Part shown: positions 48,148 through 57,918 of the stretch, in pieces
Numbering within the stretch: the first letter of the stretch is position 1
How the letters are laid out: every line of letters begins with the position of its first letter
Assembly: GCF_027359355.1 (NCBI RefSeq)
Contig: NZ_CP114777.1
Span: 1,302,001 to 1,366,000, forward strand
Length of the DNA stretch: 64,000 bases
From: Prochlorococcus marinus str. MIT 1214
Lineage (GTDB): Bacteria > Cyanobacteriota > Cyanobacteriia > PCC-6307 > Cyanobiaceae
Direction: 5' to 3'
Notes under the pieces: generated by a model
Databases searched by the model: none
What the model saw: the letters and a program-made list of their open reading frames with translations, nothing else
Told to the model about the DNA's origin: nothing
Translations under genes and position numbers: made by a program

Positions 48148-49569
48148 TTGCTTGAATTGTGGAGATTAGTGAAAGAAAATTCTCCAATTTCCGAAGAGCA
48201 ATATTTACATCCAAATAACTCTTTATCAAGTGCCGCTTCTAAGTCTCTAACAGATTTGATAAATAGTCTTTCTCAAGAGCAAATAGTTAATCAAGATTTA
48301 TTGCTTTCATTAAGTTTTGCTTTGCGAAGTTTTACTAATGTACAGCGTTTCCTGGAACTTATTCCGCTTCTTGTCACTCAATTAGTTGGTGTGAAAGGAT
48401 CATTGTTAATTCCTTTTCAAGATAATGGAAGTCTTTGGTGTGAACAATTGCAAATTCTTCCTGTTAATGAAGATCAGGAATTATTTAGAAAATTATTTCT
48501 TTTAGAGGAGGGTAAGAAAACGGGTTTTGGGATGCAGGAAAGGAATATTGCGATGTTAGATCGTATCGTTCAACGACATTTTGACTCAGCCAATGTAATT
48601 GCTACATCAATAGTTTCTCGAGGAAGACAGCGAGGTCGTTTGTATGCATTTGACAAAAAGGAAATTGTTTTTGGAAGTAATGTTCATCGAAAACATATTC
48701 AGATAGTTGCTGATCTCACTGGAATAGCTATAGAAAATGATGCCATGTTTCAAGTTATTCGGAATCATGAAAAAGTTGATAGGCAAATTAGTATTGGCGC
48801 TGAAATTCAATCACAATTATTACCTGATGAATGCCCAATAATTGAAGGAGTTGAATTAGCGGCTCGCTGTAGGCCCGCTTTTCAAGTAGGCGGTGATTAT
48901 TACGATTTTATGCCGACTCGTCCAGACTTGACAGAAACCGCAAAAGCCAGTGGTCGTTGGGCCTTTGTTATTGGTGATGTTATGGGTAAAGGTGTTCCTG
49001 CTGGGTTGTTGATGACTATGTTGCGCGGAATGCTTAGAGCGGAGGTTCTAACTGGATTAGCTCCTGATTCTATTTTGCATGATTTGAATCAATTAGCTCT
49101 TGAAGATTTGACTCAATCACACCGCTTTGTAACTTTGTTTTATTCAGACTATGATGCGAGATCAAGAAAATTACGTTTTGCTAATGCAGCACATAATCCT
49201 CCTTTGCTTTGGCGCGCTCAGTCAAAATCAATCAATAGATTAGACTCACCTGGTTTATTGATAGGGCTTCAACCAGAAGCAGTGTATGGATGTGGAGAGA
49301 TAGTTCTTGAACCTGGCGATGTTCTTCTTTACTACACCGACGGAGTTACTGAGGCACCTGGTATTTCAGGAGAACGTTTTGACGAAAATCGTTTAATAAC
49401 TTTCTTGGATAAATTTTCTAAGGAAGGTTTAGGAGCTCAACAAATATTAAATAAACTTTTTGAGAGACTAGATGGTTTCGTTTCTGTCAATGAGCATCAT
49501 CTTGAAGATGATGCTTCAATGGTAGTTTTAAAAGTGAGTGAAGAATCAACACTTCCTGAATTAACTTAG
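48148..49569 (+). CDS. PP2C-type serine phosphatase with N-terminal sensor-like domain
   Basis: This 473-residue protein has an N-terminal region (about 55-210) resembling a GAF-like sensor, with a linker helix VIRNHEKVDRQISIGAEIQSQLLPDE. The RsbU/SpoIIE PP2C domain (225-465) includes FQVGGDYYDFMPTR, FVIGDVMGKGVPAGLLMTMLRGMLR, NAAHNPPLLWR, YYTDGVTEAPG and HHLEDDASMVVLKV, with the metal-binding Asp residues. RsbU-like enzymes dephosphorylate anti-sigma antagonists; no partner kinase is adjacent. It starts at TTG 48148, 38 nt after ftsY. Confidence 0.88.
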   Translation: MLELWRLVKENSPISEEQYLHPNNSLSSAASKSLTDLINSLSQEQIVNQDLLLSLSFALRSFTNVQRFLELIPLLVTQLVGVKGSLLIPFQDNGSLWCEQLQILPVNEDQELFRKLFLLEEGKKTGFGMQERNIAMLDRIVQRHFDSANVIATSIVSRGRQRGRLYAFDKKEIVFGSNVHRKHIQIVADLTGIAIENDAMFQVIRNHEKVDRQISIGAEIQSQLLPDECPIIEGVELAARCRPAFQVGGDYYDFMPTRPDLTETAKASGRWAFVIGDVMGKGVPAGLLMTMLRGMLRAEVLTGLAPDSILHDLNQLALEDLTQSHRFVTLFYSDYDARSRKLRFANAAHNPPLLWRAQSKSINRLDSPGLLIGLQPEAVYGCGEIVLEPGDVLLYYTDGVTEAPGISGERFDENRLITFLDKFSKEGLGAQQILNKLFERLDGFVSVNEHHLEDDASMVVLKVSEESTLPELT

Positions 49570-49618
49570 TAAAACTCCTGACAATTCATAAGACTCCTGC
49601 TTTATTTGTATTAGTAAT

Positions 49619-51010
49619 GTGGAAAAAGCATTGAGCAAAACTTGGAGCGATAGGTTTGATAAAGGACTTAATCCTTTTATAGAAAAATTTAATGCTTCAA
49701 TTGAGTTTGATATTTGTTTGTTAGAGGAAGATTTGGATGGATCAATTGCCCATGCACGTATGTTAGGAATTCAAGGGATTATTACTAAGGAAGAGGCTAT
49801 TAAATTAGAAAATGGTCTCGAACAGATTAGGAAAGAGTCCTCTGATGGGTTGTTTAAGCCTTCTATTTCGGACGAAGACGTGCATTTTGCAGTAGAAAAA
49901 AAATTAATAGATTTAATAGGTCCCCTAGGTAAAAAACTTCATACCGGTCGAAGTCGTAATGATCAAGTTGGTACAGATCTGAGATTATGGCTAAGAAAGC
50001 GTATTGATGAAATTGATTTGGATTTGGAACGTTTACAGCGATCTCTTTTTTTATTGGCAGAGCAAAATCTTCATACGCTTATTCCTGGTTATACTCATTT
50101 ACAAAGAGCACAACCTTTATCTTTAGCGCATCATTTATTGGCATATGTTGAGATGGCGCAAAGAGATAGAAATAGATTAAAAGATGTGAGAAAACGAGTT
50201 AATATTTCTCCTTTAGGAGCAGCTGCTTTAGCTGGAACTTCTATTGCGATAAATAGAAAGATTACTTCTTCAGAATTAGGCTTTCAAGATTTTTACTCTA
50301 ATAGTTTAGATGCTGTAAGTGATAGGGATTTTGTCGTAGAATTTTTAGGAGCCTCAGCCCTAATTATGGCTCATTTAAGTAGATTATCCGAGGAAGTAAT
50401 TTTATGGGCGTCTGAAGAATTTGCATTTATTCAGTTAACAGATCGATGTGCTACTGGAAGTAGCCTTATGCCTCAAAAAAAGAATCCTGATGTTCCAGAA
50501 CTAGTTCGAGGTAAATCAGGGAGAGTATATGGACATTTACAAGCTATGTTAACGATGATCAAAGGGTTACCTTTGGCTTACAATAAGGATTTTCAAGAAG
50601 ATAAAGAAGCAATCTTTGATAGTGTTAAAACAGTTAAGAATTCGTTAATTGCGACATCAATATTGTTTGAAGAAGGTTTGATTTTTAGAAAAGAAAAACT
50701 CAACCAAGCTGTTTCTTCTGATTTTTCAAATGCGACTGATGTTGCAGATTATTTAGTAGCCAAGGAGATACCATTTCGAGAGGCTTATCAATTAGTTGGG
50801 CTCATAGTTAAGACTTCTTTGCAAGAAGGGATTTTACTAAAAGATATTCCTTTGAAGAGATGGAAAACATTTCATGAATTTTTTGAAAAAGATATTTTTG
50901 AAAAGCTTTTGCCTTCAAGTGTTGTTGGGTCCCGCTTGAGTGCCGGTGGTACTGGATTTGCGAGAATTGAAGAACAGCTTATTTTGTGGCGAGAAAAATT
51001 ATTTAAGTAA
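49619..51010 (+). CDS. argH: Argininosuccinate lyase
   Basis: ArgH cleaves argininosuccinate to arginine and fumarate, completing the pathway begun by argG at 20.5 kb. At 463 residues it matches the family. Motifs are [52 protein letters not shown] and the fumarase-superfamily signature [16 protein letters not shown] with the catalytic Ser. The start is GTG 49619. It ends 127 nt before the RRM-protein gene. Confidence 0.96.
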   Translation: MEKALSKTWSDRFDKGLNPFIEKFNASIEFDICLLEEDLDGSIAHARMLGIQGIITKEEAIKLENGLEQIRKESSDGLFKPSISDEDVHFAVEKKLIDLIGPLGKKLHTGRSRNDQVGTDLRLWLRKRIDEIDLDLERLQRSLFLLAEQNLHTLIPGYTHLQRAQPLSLAHHLLAYVEMAQRDRNRLKDVRKRVNISPLGAAALAGTSIAINRKITSSELGFQDFYSNSLDAVSDRDFVVEFLGASALIMAHLSRLSEEVILWASEEFAFIQLTDRCATGSSLMPQKKNPDVPELVRGKSGRVYGHLQAMLTMIKGLPLAYNKDFQEDKEAIFDSVKTVKNSLIATSILFEEGLIFRKEKLNQAVSSDFSNATDVADYLVAKEIPFREAYQLVGLIVKTSLQEGILLKDIPLKRWKTFHEFFEKDIFEKLLPSSVVGSRLSAGGTGFARIEEQLILWREKLFK

Positions 51011-51061
51011 AAAAATTGTTTTCAATCGATTTGAGGGCTTTCGGTATTAAAGTAGTCAAAG

Positions 51062-51081
51062 ATAACTCTTTTTAGAGTTAT
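51062..51081 (+). promoter_or_regulatory. Perfect hairpin in the leader of the RRM gene
   Basis: ATAACTCT (51062-51069) and AGAGTTAT (51074-51081) form an 8-bp stem with a TTTT loop. It lies 56-76 nt upstream of the likely GTG start. No long U tract follows, so it is more likely a leader element than the argH terminator. It might serve cold-responsive or autoregulated expression; that is a guess. Confidence 0.45.
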
Positions 51082-51137
51082 TAATTTTGGCTTTTCATAG
51101 CCTATTAGTTACATTTTATTTTCAGTCCAATTTTCAA

Positions 51138-51881
51138 GTGAGTATTTTTGTCGGCAACTTACCCTTCCGCGCTGAGCAGGAAGATGTCATTGAATTGTTT
51201 TCTCCCTTTGGGGAGGTGGCAAATTGTTCTTTACCTTTAGAACGAGATACAGGACGCAAAAGAGGTTTTGCTTTTGTTGAGATGGCTGATGAAGCAGTTG
51301 AAGCTTCTGCAATTGAATCTCTACAAGGTGCTGAGCTTATGGGTCGTCCTTTAAGAATCAACAAAGCTGAACCTAGAGGGAGTGCTCCCAGGAGGGGCGG
51401 CGGCGGCGGTTATGGCGGCGGCGGTCAAGGCGGCGGCTATGGCGGTGGCGGCTATGGCGGTGGCGGTTATGGCGGCGGCGGTCAAGGCGGTGGTTATGGC
51501 GGCGGCGGTTATGGCGGCGGCGGTCAAGGCGGTGGCTATGGCGGCGGCGGTCAAGGCGGTGGCTATGGCGGCGGCGGTCAAGGCGGTGGCTATGGCGGCG
51601 GCGGTCAAGGCGGCGGCTATGGCGGCGGCGGTTATGGCGGTGGCGGTCAAGGCGGTGGCTATGGCGGTGGCTATGGCGGCGGCGGTTATGGCGGTGGCGG
51701 TCAAGCTGATCAATCAGCTCAAGATAGACCTTCTGGAGCTAAAGGCTGGGAAGATCGTAGTCATGGCAACGCTTCTCAAGATGAAAATGGCTTTGACCAA
51801 GGTCGTAGTAGAAGAAGAAGAGGTGCTTCGCCTGAAGGGGGAGACGATTCTACTGCAGATTATGGTGGCGCAGAATCTTAA
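51138..51881 (+). CDS. Glycine-rich RRM RNA-binding protein
   Basis: From GTG 51138 the protein has 247 residues and starts VSIFVGNLPFRAEQEDVIELF. The frame is open back to 51087, but the added residues do not fit the family. One RRM (1-80) contains RNP2 (IFVGNLPF) and RNP1 (KRGFAFVEM). About 100 residues of Gly/Tyr/Gln repeats follow, then an acidic and Arg-rich end (SRRRRGASPEGGDD). Cyanobacterial Rbp proteins of this kind are RNA chaperones, often cold-induced. The Gly domain is strikingly long and GC-rich for this genome and may have expanded by slippage. Confidence 0.92.
   Translation: MSIFVGNLPFRAEQEDVIELFSPFGEVANCSLPLERDTGRKRGFAFVEMADEAVEASAIESLQGAELMGRPLRINKAEPRGSAPRRGGGGGYGGGGQGGGYGGGGYGGGGYGGGGQGGGYGGGGYGGGGQGGGYGGGGQGGGYGGGGQGGGYGGGGQGGGYGGGGYGGGGQGGGYGGGYGGGGYGGGGQADQSAQDRPSGAKGWEDRSHGNASQDENGFDQGRSRRRRGASPEGGDDSTADYGGAES
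51396..51702 (+). repeat. Glycine-coding GGN repeat tract
   Basis: About 307 bp encode Gly runs of three to five separated by Tyr or Gln. Four consecutive copies of the nine-residue unit QGGGYGGGG form perfect 27-bp periodicity (about 51500-51630). GC content is about 70% in a genome near 35%. The repeat keeps all three forward frames open, which creates artefactual frames on both strands. Confidence 0.95.
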
Positions 51882-51899
51882 AGATTCTGTAGCTTGTTC

Positions 51900-52907
51900 T
51901 TAGTGCCCAGCATCTTCAAGTTGTTGGGCAATTTTTTTTAAAATTGAAATATCAGCGTCCTTCGTTTGAGATTTTTTACTTAACTCTTGCCTTAGAATTT
52001 TTGCATTAGGTATATTTTCAATCATATTTATGATGTGTTTGGAAATTTGCCAAAGACGTCCTTCATTTTTTAAATGTTTTTCAGCAAAAGGAATAACTTT
52101 TCTAATAATTTCTGATCTAGATAAATTTTCTTGTTGTTGTCCGTAAATCATTGAGTCTATTTGTCTCCAAGCGAATGGATGTGAGTATGCAGCTCTACCA
52201 ACCATTGCTCCATCAAATACTTTCAGAGCGTTAATACAATCATCGATTGTATTAATTCCGCCGTTAAGTTCAATTATTAATTCAGGTCTATTATTTTTTA
52301 ATTTTTCTACTCTTTCATATTGAAGAGGTGGAATTGTTCTATTTTCTTTTGGATTTAATCCATTTAGCCAAGCTTTTCTTGCATGAATTATGAATCTGTC
52401 TGCTCCTGCAATTGAACAACTATCAACAAATTGCATGAGGTAATTATCACTGTCGAGATAATCAATACCAAGTCTGTGTTTGACGGTTATTGGGATATTG
52501 CATGATTTTTTCATTTTCTCTAAGCAGTTGGCCACTGTCTTTGGTTCTCCCATAAGACAAGCTCCAAAATTGCCAGATTTTACTTTTGGACTTGGGCATC
52601 CAATATTTAAATTAATTTCGTCATATCCCCAATCTTCAGCCATTTGAGCCGCTTCACCTAAAAGATTTGGATTATCCCCTCCAAGTTGTATTGAAATTGG
52701 ATGTTCAATCTCATCAAAATCTAATAATTTATTCCTGTTTTTGCTGTAATGAAGTGCTTGGGCCACAATCATTTCTGTATATAGAAGTGATTTTTTTGTG
52801 ATGTGCCGCATGAGTACACGAAAATGCCTATCTGTGCAATCCATCATTGGAGCAATACTTAACCTGTAGTTAGCTATTTCATTTGTTTTTAAAGAATTGG
52901 AAATCAT
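51900..52907 (-). CDS. tRNA-dihydrouridine synthase
   Basis: Dus enzymes reduce uridines in tRNA D-loops using FMN. The 335-residue protein opens with the family motif RLSIAPMMDCTDRHFRVLMRHI and LLYTEMIVAQAL, with the FMN strand PISIQLGGDNPNLLGEAAQMA. The catalytic Cys lies in SGNFGACLMGEP, where it protonates the substrate uracil. The lengths and motifs fit the DusA branch (U20/U20a). It converges on the RRM gene with an 18-nt gap and is divergent from msrB. Confidence 0.92.
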   Translation of the reverse strand: MISNSLKTNEIANYRLSIAPMMDCTDRHFRVLMRHITKKSLLYTEMIVAQALHYSKNRNKLLDFDEIEHPISIQLGGDNPNLLGEAAQMAEDWGYDEINLNIGCPSPKVKSGNFGACLMGEPKTVANCLEKMKKSCNIPITVKHRLGIDYLDSDNYLMQFVDSCSIAGADRFIIHARKAWLNGLNPKENRTIPPLQYERVEKLKNNRPELIIELNGGINTIDDCINALKVFDGAMVGRAAYSHPFAWRQIDSMIYGQQQENLSRSEIIRKVIPFAEKHLKNEGRLWQISKHIINMIENIPNAKILRQELSKKSQTKDADISILKKIAQQLEDAGH

Positions 52908-52979
52908 TTTTTATGAATTAATTTTTTTCAACTTTTTGGGAGGAAATTTTATTAAGATTTATCGAATCGAGAAATTTCT

Positions 52980-53465
52980 TTGAAACGTAGATTTTTTATG
53001 ATTGGACTTTTGAATACACTTTTTGGTTTTACTATCAAACCAAAAAGCGCTTTTGCTGCATCTAAACCTATGGAAAACTATAAAACTTTAACCGATAAAG
53101 AATGGGAAAATCGTTTACCCAAAGACGCTTTTTACGTTTTACGTAAGGAGGGAACAGAGAGACCGTTTTCTAGTCCTTTAAATGATGAAAAAAGGAAAGG
53201 AGTTTTTTGTTGTGCAGGATGCGGGCTTGCTTTGTTTTCCTCAAAAACAAAGTTTGATAGTGGAACCGGCTGGCCAAGTTTTTTTGATCATTTACCGGAT
53301 GCAATAGAGACAAAAACAGACTTCAAATTAATTGTCCCTAGAACTGAATATCATTGTCGAAGATGTGGTGGGCATCAAGGGCATGTTTTTAATGATGGTC
53401 CAAGGCCAACTGGTAAACGATATTGCAATAATGGTGTCGCTCTTGCGTTTGAAGTTGATTCGTAA
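52980..53465 (+). CDS. msrB: Exported peptide-methionine (R)-S-oxide reductase
   Basis: MsrB repairs methionine-R-sulfoxide. The 161-residue protein has an N-terminal twin-arginine-like stretch KRRFFMIGLLNTLFGF and ends its leader at SAFAASKP (near residue 28), suggesting export to the periplasm or thylakoid lumen. Zinc cysteines lie in CCAGCGLALF and CRRCGGHQGHVF, and GTGWPSF and the catalytic Cys in RYCNNGVAL are present. The start is TTG 52980. It is divergent from the dus gene. Confidence 0.92.
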   Translation: MKRRFFMIGLLNTLFGFTIKPKSAFAASKPMENYKTLTDKEWENRLPKDAFYVLRKEGTERPFSSPLNDEKRKGVFCCAGCGLALFSSKTKFDSGTGWPSFFDHLPDAIETKTDFKLIVPRTEYHCRRCGGHQGHVFNDGPRPTGKRYCNNGVALAFEVDS

Positions 53466-53558
53466 ATGATTTTCTTTTCTATTTAATAGGTGTGGGCTTC
53501 CGTAGCTTGTATAAAAAACCCTTTGCAATCAACATGGTCAAATAGCTGATCGAATTAT

Positions 53559-54338
53559 ATGAATTCAGACGTTTCCTCCTCCGAACATGAATTATCTCAA
53601 GATGGTGCATCACCAGATGATCCCAATGAAAATTCTGTAAGTTCGAATACAAGTAATGAATCACTTAATCAAGTTGAACTTTCTAATAATCCCGACGAAG
53701 AGTCTGAATTGAACAATGATTTAGTAGATACTGCAAACGAACAACCTTCAACTAGCTCTGATTCAAATATTAAAGGTCCAGATACTGAAGCAAGACTACA
53801 GCAATTAGAAAAAGAGCATGAAACTTTAAATAGTCAATATATGAGAATAGCTGCTGACTTTGACAACTTCCGAAAGCGTCAGACGCGTGATCAAGATGAT
53901 TTAAAAATACAACTTACATGCACTACGCTTAGTGAAATACTTCCTGTTGTCGATAATTTTGAAAGAGCAAGACAGCAATTAAACCCTGAGGGCGAAGAAG
54001 CTCAAGCATTACATCGAAGTTACCAAGGACTTTACAAGCAATTAGTTGAAGTTCTTAAGCACCTAGGTGTTGCTCCAATGCGTGTCGTTGATCAGGCTTT
54101 TGATCCTTCTTTGCATGAAGCTGTTATGAGAGAGCCCAGTGATGACAAGCCTGAGGACATTGTGATTGAAGAATTACAAAGGGGCTATCACTTGAATGGT
54201 CGTGTTTTACGGCATGCTTTAGTCAAAGTTTCTATGGGACCAGGACCGAAAGCAGCTAATGAAGAAATTCCTGATCAGAGTGCTGCTAATCAAGAACAAA
54301 GTCCATCTTCAGAAGTCTTAACTAAAGATGAGAATTAA
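53559..54338 (+). CDS. grpE: Nucleotide exchange factor GrpE
   Basis: GrpE releases ADP from DnaK. The 259-residue protein has an acidic Ser/Asn-rich N-terminal tail (1-90), a coiled-coil helix ([33 protein letters not shown]) and the beta-rich head with [23 protein letters not shown] and [17 protein letters not shown]. It starts at ATG 53559 and precedes dnaJ by 44 nt, so the two DnaK co-chaperones sit together while a dnaK lies at 16.6-18.5 kb. Confidence 0.95.
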   Translation: MNSDVSSSEHELSQDGASPDDPNENSVSSNTSNESLNQVELSNNPDEESELNNDLVDTANEQPSTSSDSNIKGPDTEARLQQLEKEHETLNSQYMRIAADFDNFRKRQTRDQDDLKIQLTCTTLSEILPVVDNFERARQQLNPEGEEAQALHRSYQGLYKQLVEVLKHLGVAPMRVVDQAFDPSLHEAVMREPSDDKPEDIVIEELQRGYHLNGRVLRHALVKVSMGPGPKAANEEIPDQSAANQEQSPSSEVLTKDEN

Positions 54339-54382
54339 CTACATGATGATCGAAACGGAATTGAATTTGTTTAAATGAACTA

Positions 54383-55513
54383 ATGGCTGATTTTTACGAT
54401 CTATTGGGTGTCAGCAGAGATGCTGATGCTGACACTTTAAAAAGAGCTTATAGACAGCAAGCTCGGAAATATCACCCTGACGTGAATAAGGAAGCAGGTG
54501 CAGAGGATAAGTTCAAAGAAATAGGTAAAGCATATGAAGTTTTAAGCGATTCTCAAAAGCGAGCACGTTACGACCAATTTGGAGAAGCTGGAATAGGTGG
54601 GGCTGCTGGTATGCCGGATATGGGAGATATGGGCGGTTTTGCAGATTTGTTTGAGACCTTTTTTAATGGCTTTGGTGGTGCTAGTTCACCTGGAGGTTCT
54701 CGTCCTCAAAGACGTGGACCGCAACAGGGAGACGATTTACGTTACGACCTAACGATTGATTTTGATAAAGCTATTTTTGGAGAAGAAAAAGAGATCACGG
54801 TTCCTCATTTAGAAACTTGTGATGTTTGCAGAGGGACTGGGGCTAAGAAAGGCACTGGTCCTGTTACTTGTCAAACATGTAGTGGTGCCGGTCAAGTAAG
54901 AAGAGCTACTCGTACACCTTTTGGAAGTTTTACCCAAGTGGCTGAATGTCCAACTTGTGGTGGTACTGGACAAGTGATTAAAGATCCTTGTAATACTTGT
55001 GGAGGGAAAGGGGTTAAACAAGTAAGAAAAAAATTAAAAATTAATATTCCTGCTGGAGTTGATAGTGGAACACGATTAAGAGTTTCAGGAGAGGGTAATG
55101 CTGGATTAAAGGGCGGTCCATCTGGAGATTTATATGTCTTCCTAAAAGTAAAAAATCATCCTACTTTAAAGAGAGATGGATTGAAAATTTTATCTGAGGT
55201 TAATATTAGTTACCTTCAGGCAATTTTAGGAGATACTATTGAAATAGATACTGTAGATGGCATTACTAAGTTACAAATTCCAGCAGGAACGCAACCTAAC
55301 TCTATTTTGAATTTAGAAAGTAAAGGAGTGCCAAAACTAGGCAATCCTGTAGCTAGAGGTAACCATCAAGTTTCAGTAAAGATTAAATTACCTACAAAAT
55401 TATCAGATTCTGAAAGAAATTTATTGGAAAAGTTAGCTGGACATTACTCTGCACGTGGACCTCAATATCATTACCATAAAAGTGGCTTATTTAGTAAGCT
55501 ATTTGGCAAATAA
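54383..55513 (+). CDS. dnaJ: Chaperone DnaJ (type I Hsp40)
   Basis: DnaJ delivers substrates to DnaK and stimulates its ATPase. The 376-residue protein has the J domain with HPD ([17 protein letters not shown], residues 1-70), a Gly/Phe/Met-rich linker, and four zinc repeats [24 protein letters not shown] and CNTCGGKG (about 150-210). The beta-sandwich substrate domains end in [14 protein letters not shown]. It follows grpE and precedes a TusA-like gene by 2 nt. Confidence 0.97.
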   Translation: MADFYDLLGVSRDADADTLKRAYRQQARKYHPDVNKEAGAEDKFKEIGKAYEVLSDSQKRARYDQFGEAGIGGAAGMPDMGDMGGFADLFETFFNGFGGASSPGGSRPQRRGPQQGDDLRYDLTIDFDKAIFGEEKEITVPHLETCDVCRGTGAKKGTGPVTCQTCSGAGQVRRATRTPFGSFTQVAECPTCGGTGQVIKDPCNTCGGKGVKQVRKKLKINIPAGVDSGTRLRVSGEGNAGLKGGPSGDLYVFLKVKNHPTLKRDGLKILSEVNISYLQAILGDTIEIDTVDGITKLQIPAGTQPNSILNLESKGVPKLGNPVARGNHQVSVKIKLPTKLSDSERNLLEKLAGHYSARGPQYHYHKSGLFSKLFGK

Positions 55514-55515
55514 TA

Positions 55516-55755
55516 GTGGAGAAAAATATCTTTATTGATCATTATTTAGATTTGTGTGGCCTTGATTGTCCAGTCAATTTTGTTAAATGCTGCTTAGCTT
55601 TGGAAAATTTATCTACAAAAGATACTTTAAAAGTAGATATAGATATAGGCGAAGCTGAAACTAGTGTTATTGATGGTTTACAAGAGAAGGGATATAAAGT
55701 AAAAATATTGAATAAAGACTCTAACAAAGTAACTTTGATAATATCGAGTGAATAA
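55516..55755 (+). CDS. TusA/SirA-like sulfurtransferase-type protein
   Basis: This 79-residue protein has the TusA-like fold signature LDLCGLDCPVNFVKCCLALENLSTKDTLKVDIDIGEAETSVI. The key Cys lies in CPVN instead of the classical CPxP. TusA relays sulfur to tRNA modification enzymes; cyanobacterial relatives are uncharacterised. It starts at GTG 55516, 2 nt after dnaJ, and its end overlaps the rsgA start by 8 nt (55748-55755), so it sits in a tightly coupled dnaJ-tusA-like-rsgA unit. Confidence 0.83.
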   Translation: MEKNIFIDHYLDLCGLDCPVNFVKCCLALENLSTKDTLKVDIDIGEAETSVIDGLQEKGYKVKILNKDSNKVTLIISSE

Positions 55756-56686
55756 AAATAAACCTAATAAATTAAAAGGTATTGTTGTTGCACTGAAAGC
55801 AAATTTTTTAGTCGTAGAGATTAACTATAAAGATTTTAAATATGATTCATTGGATCAATTATATGAAAAAATTAGACTTTTATGCACACGAAGAAGTAAG
55901 TTAGACTATCGAGGTTTATTTATAGATGTAGGAGATATTGTTTGCGTTGAGTCTATAGATTATAAAAATAAACGTGCCGTGATTTGTGAGGTGGAGCAGC
56001 GAACAAGTTTTTTAAAACGCCCAGCGGTGGCTAACGTTACATTAGTTTCTATTTGCATCTCAGTTGATGAGCCTTTATTTGATATGGAGCAAACAAGCCG
56101 TTTTTTATTAACAGCTGAATGTGCAAATATAAAGCCTTTGATAATTTTAACCAAAATAGATTTAATTACAAAGAATGATTTGATTTTATATATAAATAAA
56201 TTTAAATCTTGGGGATATGATTGTATACCAGTATCTATACATAATTCTCAGGGTATTGATTTATTAATAGAACGATTTCGAAAAACCAAATTAACTGTAC
56301 TTGCTGGTCCTTCTGGAGTAGGAAAGACAAGTTTAATTAATTATTTAATACCAACCGTTTCACTACCTACTTCATCTGTTTCCAAAAAATTAAAGAGAGG
56401 TACACACACGACCAGGCATGTGGAACTTTTTGCTATTGGACATGGATCACTTCTTGCTGATACACCAGGGTTTAATCGTCCAGAAATAATATGCGAGCCA
56501 TCTGACTTCGCTTCTTTGTTCCCAGAGTTTCGAATTCAATTAACTAAGTCAAAATGCAAGTTTCGTAATTGTTTACATAGAGATGAGCCTGGTTGTGTAA
56601 TTGATAAAGATCTTGAAAGATATTCTTTTTATCGTGAGAACCTTGAGGAAATGATTAATTCTCCTCTCCCATACCAGGCAGATTAA
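55748..56686 (+). CDS. rsgA: Ribosome small-subunit GTPase RsgA
   Basis: RsgA is a circularly permuted GTPase that acts late in 30S maturation. In the 312-residue protein the G4-like motif ILTKIDL precedes the P-loop [16 protein letters not shown] (around residue 190) and DTPGF, the reverse of the usual order. The C-terminal zinc ligands are in [18 protein letters not shown]. An N-terminal OB-like domain covers about residues 1-90. The start is GTG 55748, overlapping the preceding gene. It ends over the ebfC end by 32 nt on the opposite strand. Confidence 0.94.
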   Translation: MNKNKPNKLKGIVVALKANFLVVEINYKDFKYDSLDQLYEKIRLLCTRRSKLDYRGLFIDVGDIVCVESIDYKNKRAVICEVEQRTSFLKRPAVANVTLVSICISVDEPLFDMEQTSRFLLTAECANIKPLIILTKIDLITKNDLILYINKFKSWGYDCIPVSIHNSQGIDLLIERFRKTKLTVLAGPSGVGKTSLINYLIPTVSLPTSSVSKKLKRGTHTTRHVELFAIGHGSLLADTPGFNRPEIICEPSDFASLFPEFRIQLTKSKCKFRNCLHRDEPGCVIDKDLERYSFYRENLEEMINSPLPYQAD

Positions 56687-57002
56687 GCTTGAATCCACCG
56701 GTTAAATCCTCCATGCGTTCTTTCATCGTCGAAGCTGAAATTTCGTGAGCAGATTTCATCGCATCAAGTATGGCTTCTTCGATTAATACTTTTTCTTCAG
56801 AGAGAAGAGATGGGTCAATTTCTACTCGTAAAGGCTTTTGATTTCCGGACATCCATATTTTTGCCCGATTATCATTATTTGCCCCCTCTATTTCCATAAC
56901 CTCGAGCTCTTCTTGTAGTTTTTGAGCATTCTGTTGAATTTGTTGTGCTTTTTTAAAAGCTTCAGTTAGTTGCCCAAAGTTTGGTAGTCCGAATCCAGCC
57001 AT
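56655..57002 (-). CDS. ebfC: YbaB/EbfC nucleoid-associated protein
   Basis: This 115-residue protein matches the YbaB/EbfC family: an N-terminal Gly/Phe/Ala-rich segment ([33 protein letters not shown]), a beta-rich middle and a final helix [26 protein letters not shown]. These dimers bind DNA as tweezers and may act near recombination or gene regulation. It is downstream of murB on the minus strand (gap of 37 nt) and overlaps rsgA by 32 nt at its 3' end. Confidence 0.92.
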   Translation of the reverse strand: MAGFGLPNFGQLTEAFKKAQQIQQNAQKLQEELEVMEIEGANNDNRAKIWMSGNQKPLRVEIDPSLLSEEKVLIEEAILDAMKSAHEISASTMKERMEDLTGGFKLNLPGMGEEN

Positions 57003-57039
57003 GAGAATTTCCTATTGTTATTGATCTTAGGGTGTAATT

Positions 57040-57915
57040 TTAGAAGCCACATTGCTTGACTTCTGTTTCTAACAAGATTCCATAAGAATTAAAAACTTTT
57101 TTTTGGATAAATTTAATTAACTCTTTTACGTCATAAGATGAGGCTTTGTTTGAGTTAATTATAAAATTAGAATGTATTTTTGATATTTCAGCTCCACCAA
57201 TACGAAATCCTTTTAAACCAAGTTCTTCAATTAATTGTGCAGCTTTCAAAGGTTCAGGATTACGAAAAACACTACCGCAGGTTTGGGCTTCATAGGGTTG
57301 AGTTTTTAATCTATGGTTTAGGTTTGCATTGGTGACCTGTCGGATTTTTTCTGCATGACCTGATACCAACTTTAGTCGAGCAGATACGACAATTAAATTT
57401 TGATTTTGAAGAAGACTGTATCGGTATCCAAAATTGAGATCTTTTCTCTTGATAATTTTGTATTCACCTTTTAATGATAGCGTTGTAATACTTTCGAGAT
57501 AGTCAGATATGCAATGTTCTTGTGCTCCCGCATTCATAACTACTGCGCCACCAATGGTTCCTGGGATTCCTACAGCCCATTCGAGCCCGTGAAGTCCATT
57601 TGCTGCTGCTTTTCTGGCTAACGTTGGAAGCATCTCACCGCTAAGTACCTCAATAATTCCAAGACTTTTATCAATTTCAATTCCTTTCAAATTACGCATA
57701 CATAGGCTTAAACCTTTAATTCCTTTGTCATTGATTAAAAGATTTGATCCAGCACCAATAATATTGCAGGGAATTTTTTTCTTATTTGTCCAATTAATTA
57801 AAGATTTAATTTCTTCAATATTTTTCGGTTGAGCAATCCATTCTGCAGGACCACCTATTCTCCAAGTAGTAAAATTTGATAATGAAATATTTTTTTCTAA
57901 TTGAATTGAATTCAT
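57040..57915 (-). CDS. murB: UDP-N-acetylenolpyruvoylglucosamine reductase
   Basis: MurB reduces UDP-GlcNAc-enolpyruvate to UDP-MurNAc with NADPH and FAD. The 291-residue protein is the shorter MurB class. Motifs are NFTTWRIGGPAEWI, CNIIGAGSNLLIND, GLEWAVGIPGTIGGAVVMNAGA and the catalytic region QPYEAQTCGSVFRNPE with the Ser. It follows murC with a 3-nt gap, so the two genes of consecutive peptidoglycan steps are co-translated. Confidence 0.95.
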   Translation of the reverse strand: MNSIQLEKNISLSNFTTWRIGGPAEWIAQPKNIEEIKSLINWTNKKKIPCNIIGAGSNLLINDKGIKGLSLCMRNLKGIEIDKSLGIIEVLSGEMLPTLARKAAANGLHGLEWAVGIPGTIGGAVVMNAGAQEHCISDYLESITTLSLKGEYKIIKRKDLNFGYRYSLLQNQNLIVVSARLKLVSGHAEKIRQVTNANLNHRLKTQPYEAQTCGSVFRNPEPLKAAQLIEELGLKGFRIGGAEISKIHSNFIINSNKASSYDVKELIKFIQKKVFNSYGILLETEVKQCGF

Positions 57916-57918
57916 TGA

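Noticed and set aside
51396-51702. Possible CRISPR-like or minisatellite array
   Set aside because: The units are contiguous and in-frame within a protein, without spacers or flanking cas genes.
51351-51903. Long open frames on both strands (Ala/Thr/Ile-rich on the minus strand at 51351-51713, Met/Ala-rich on the plus strand at 51382-51903)
   Set aside because: They arise because the repeat unit is a multiple of three and GC-rich, keeping every frame open. The RRM frame carries real RNP motifs and the others have no family features.
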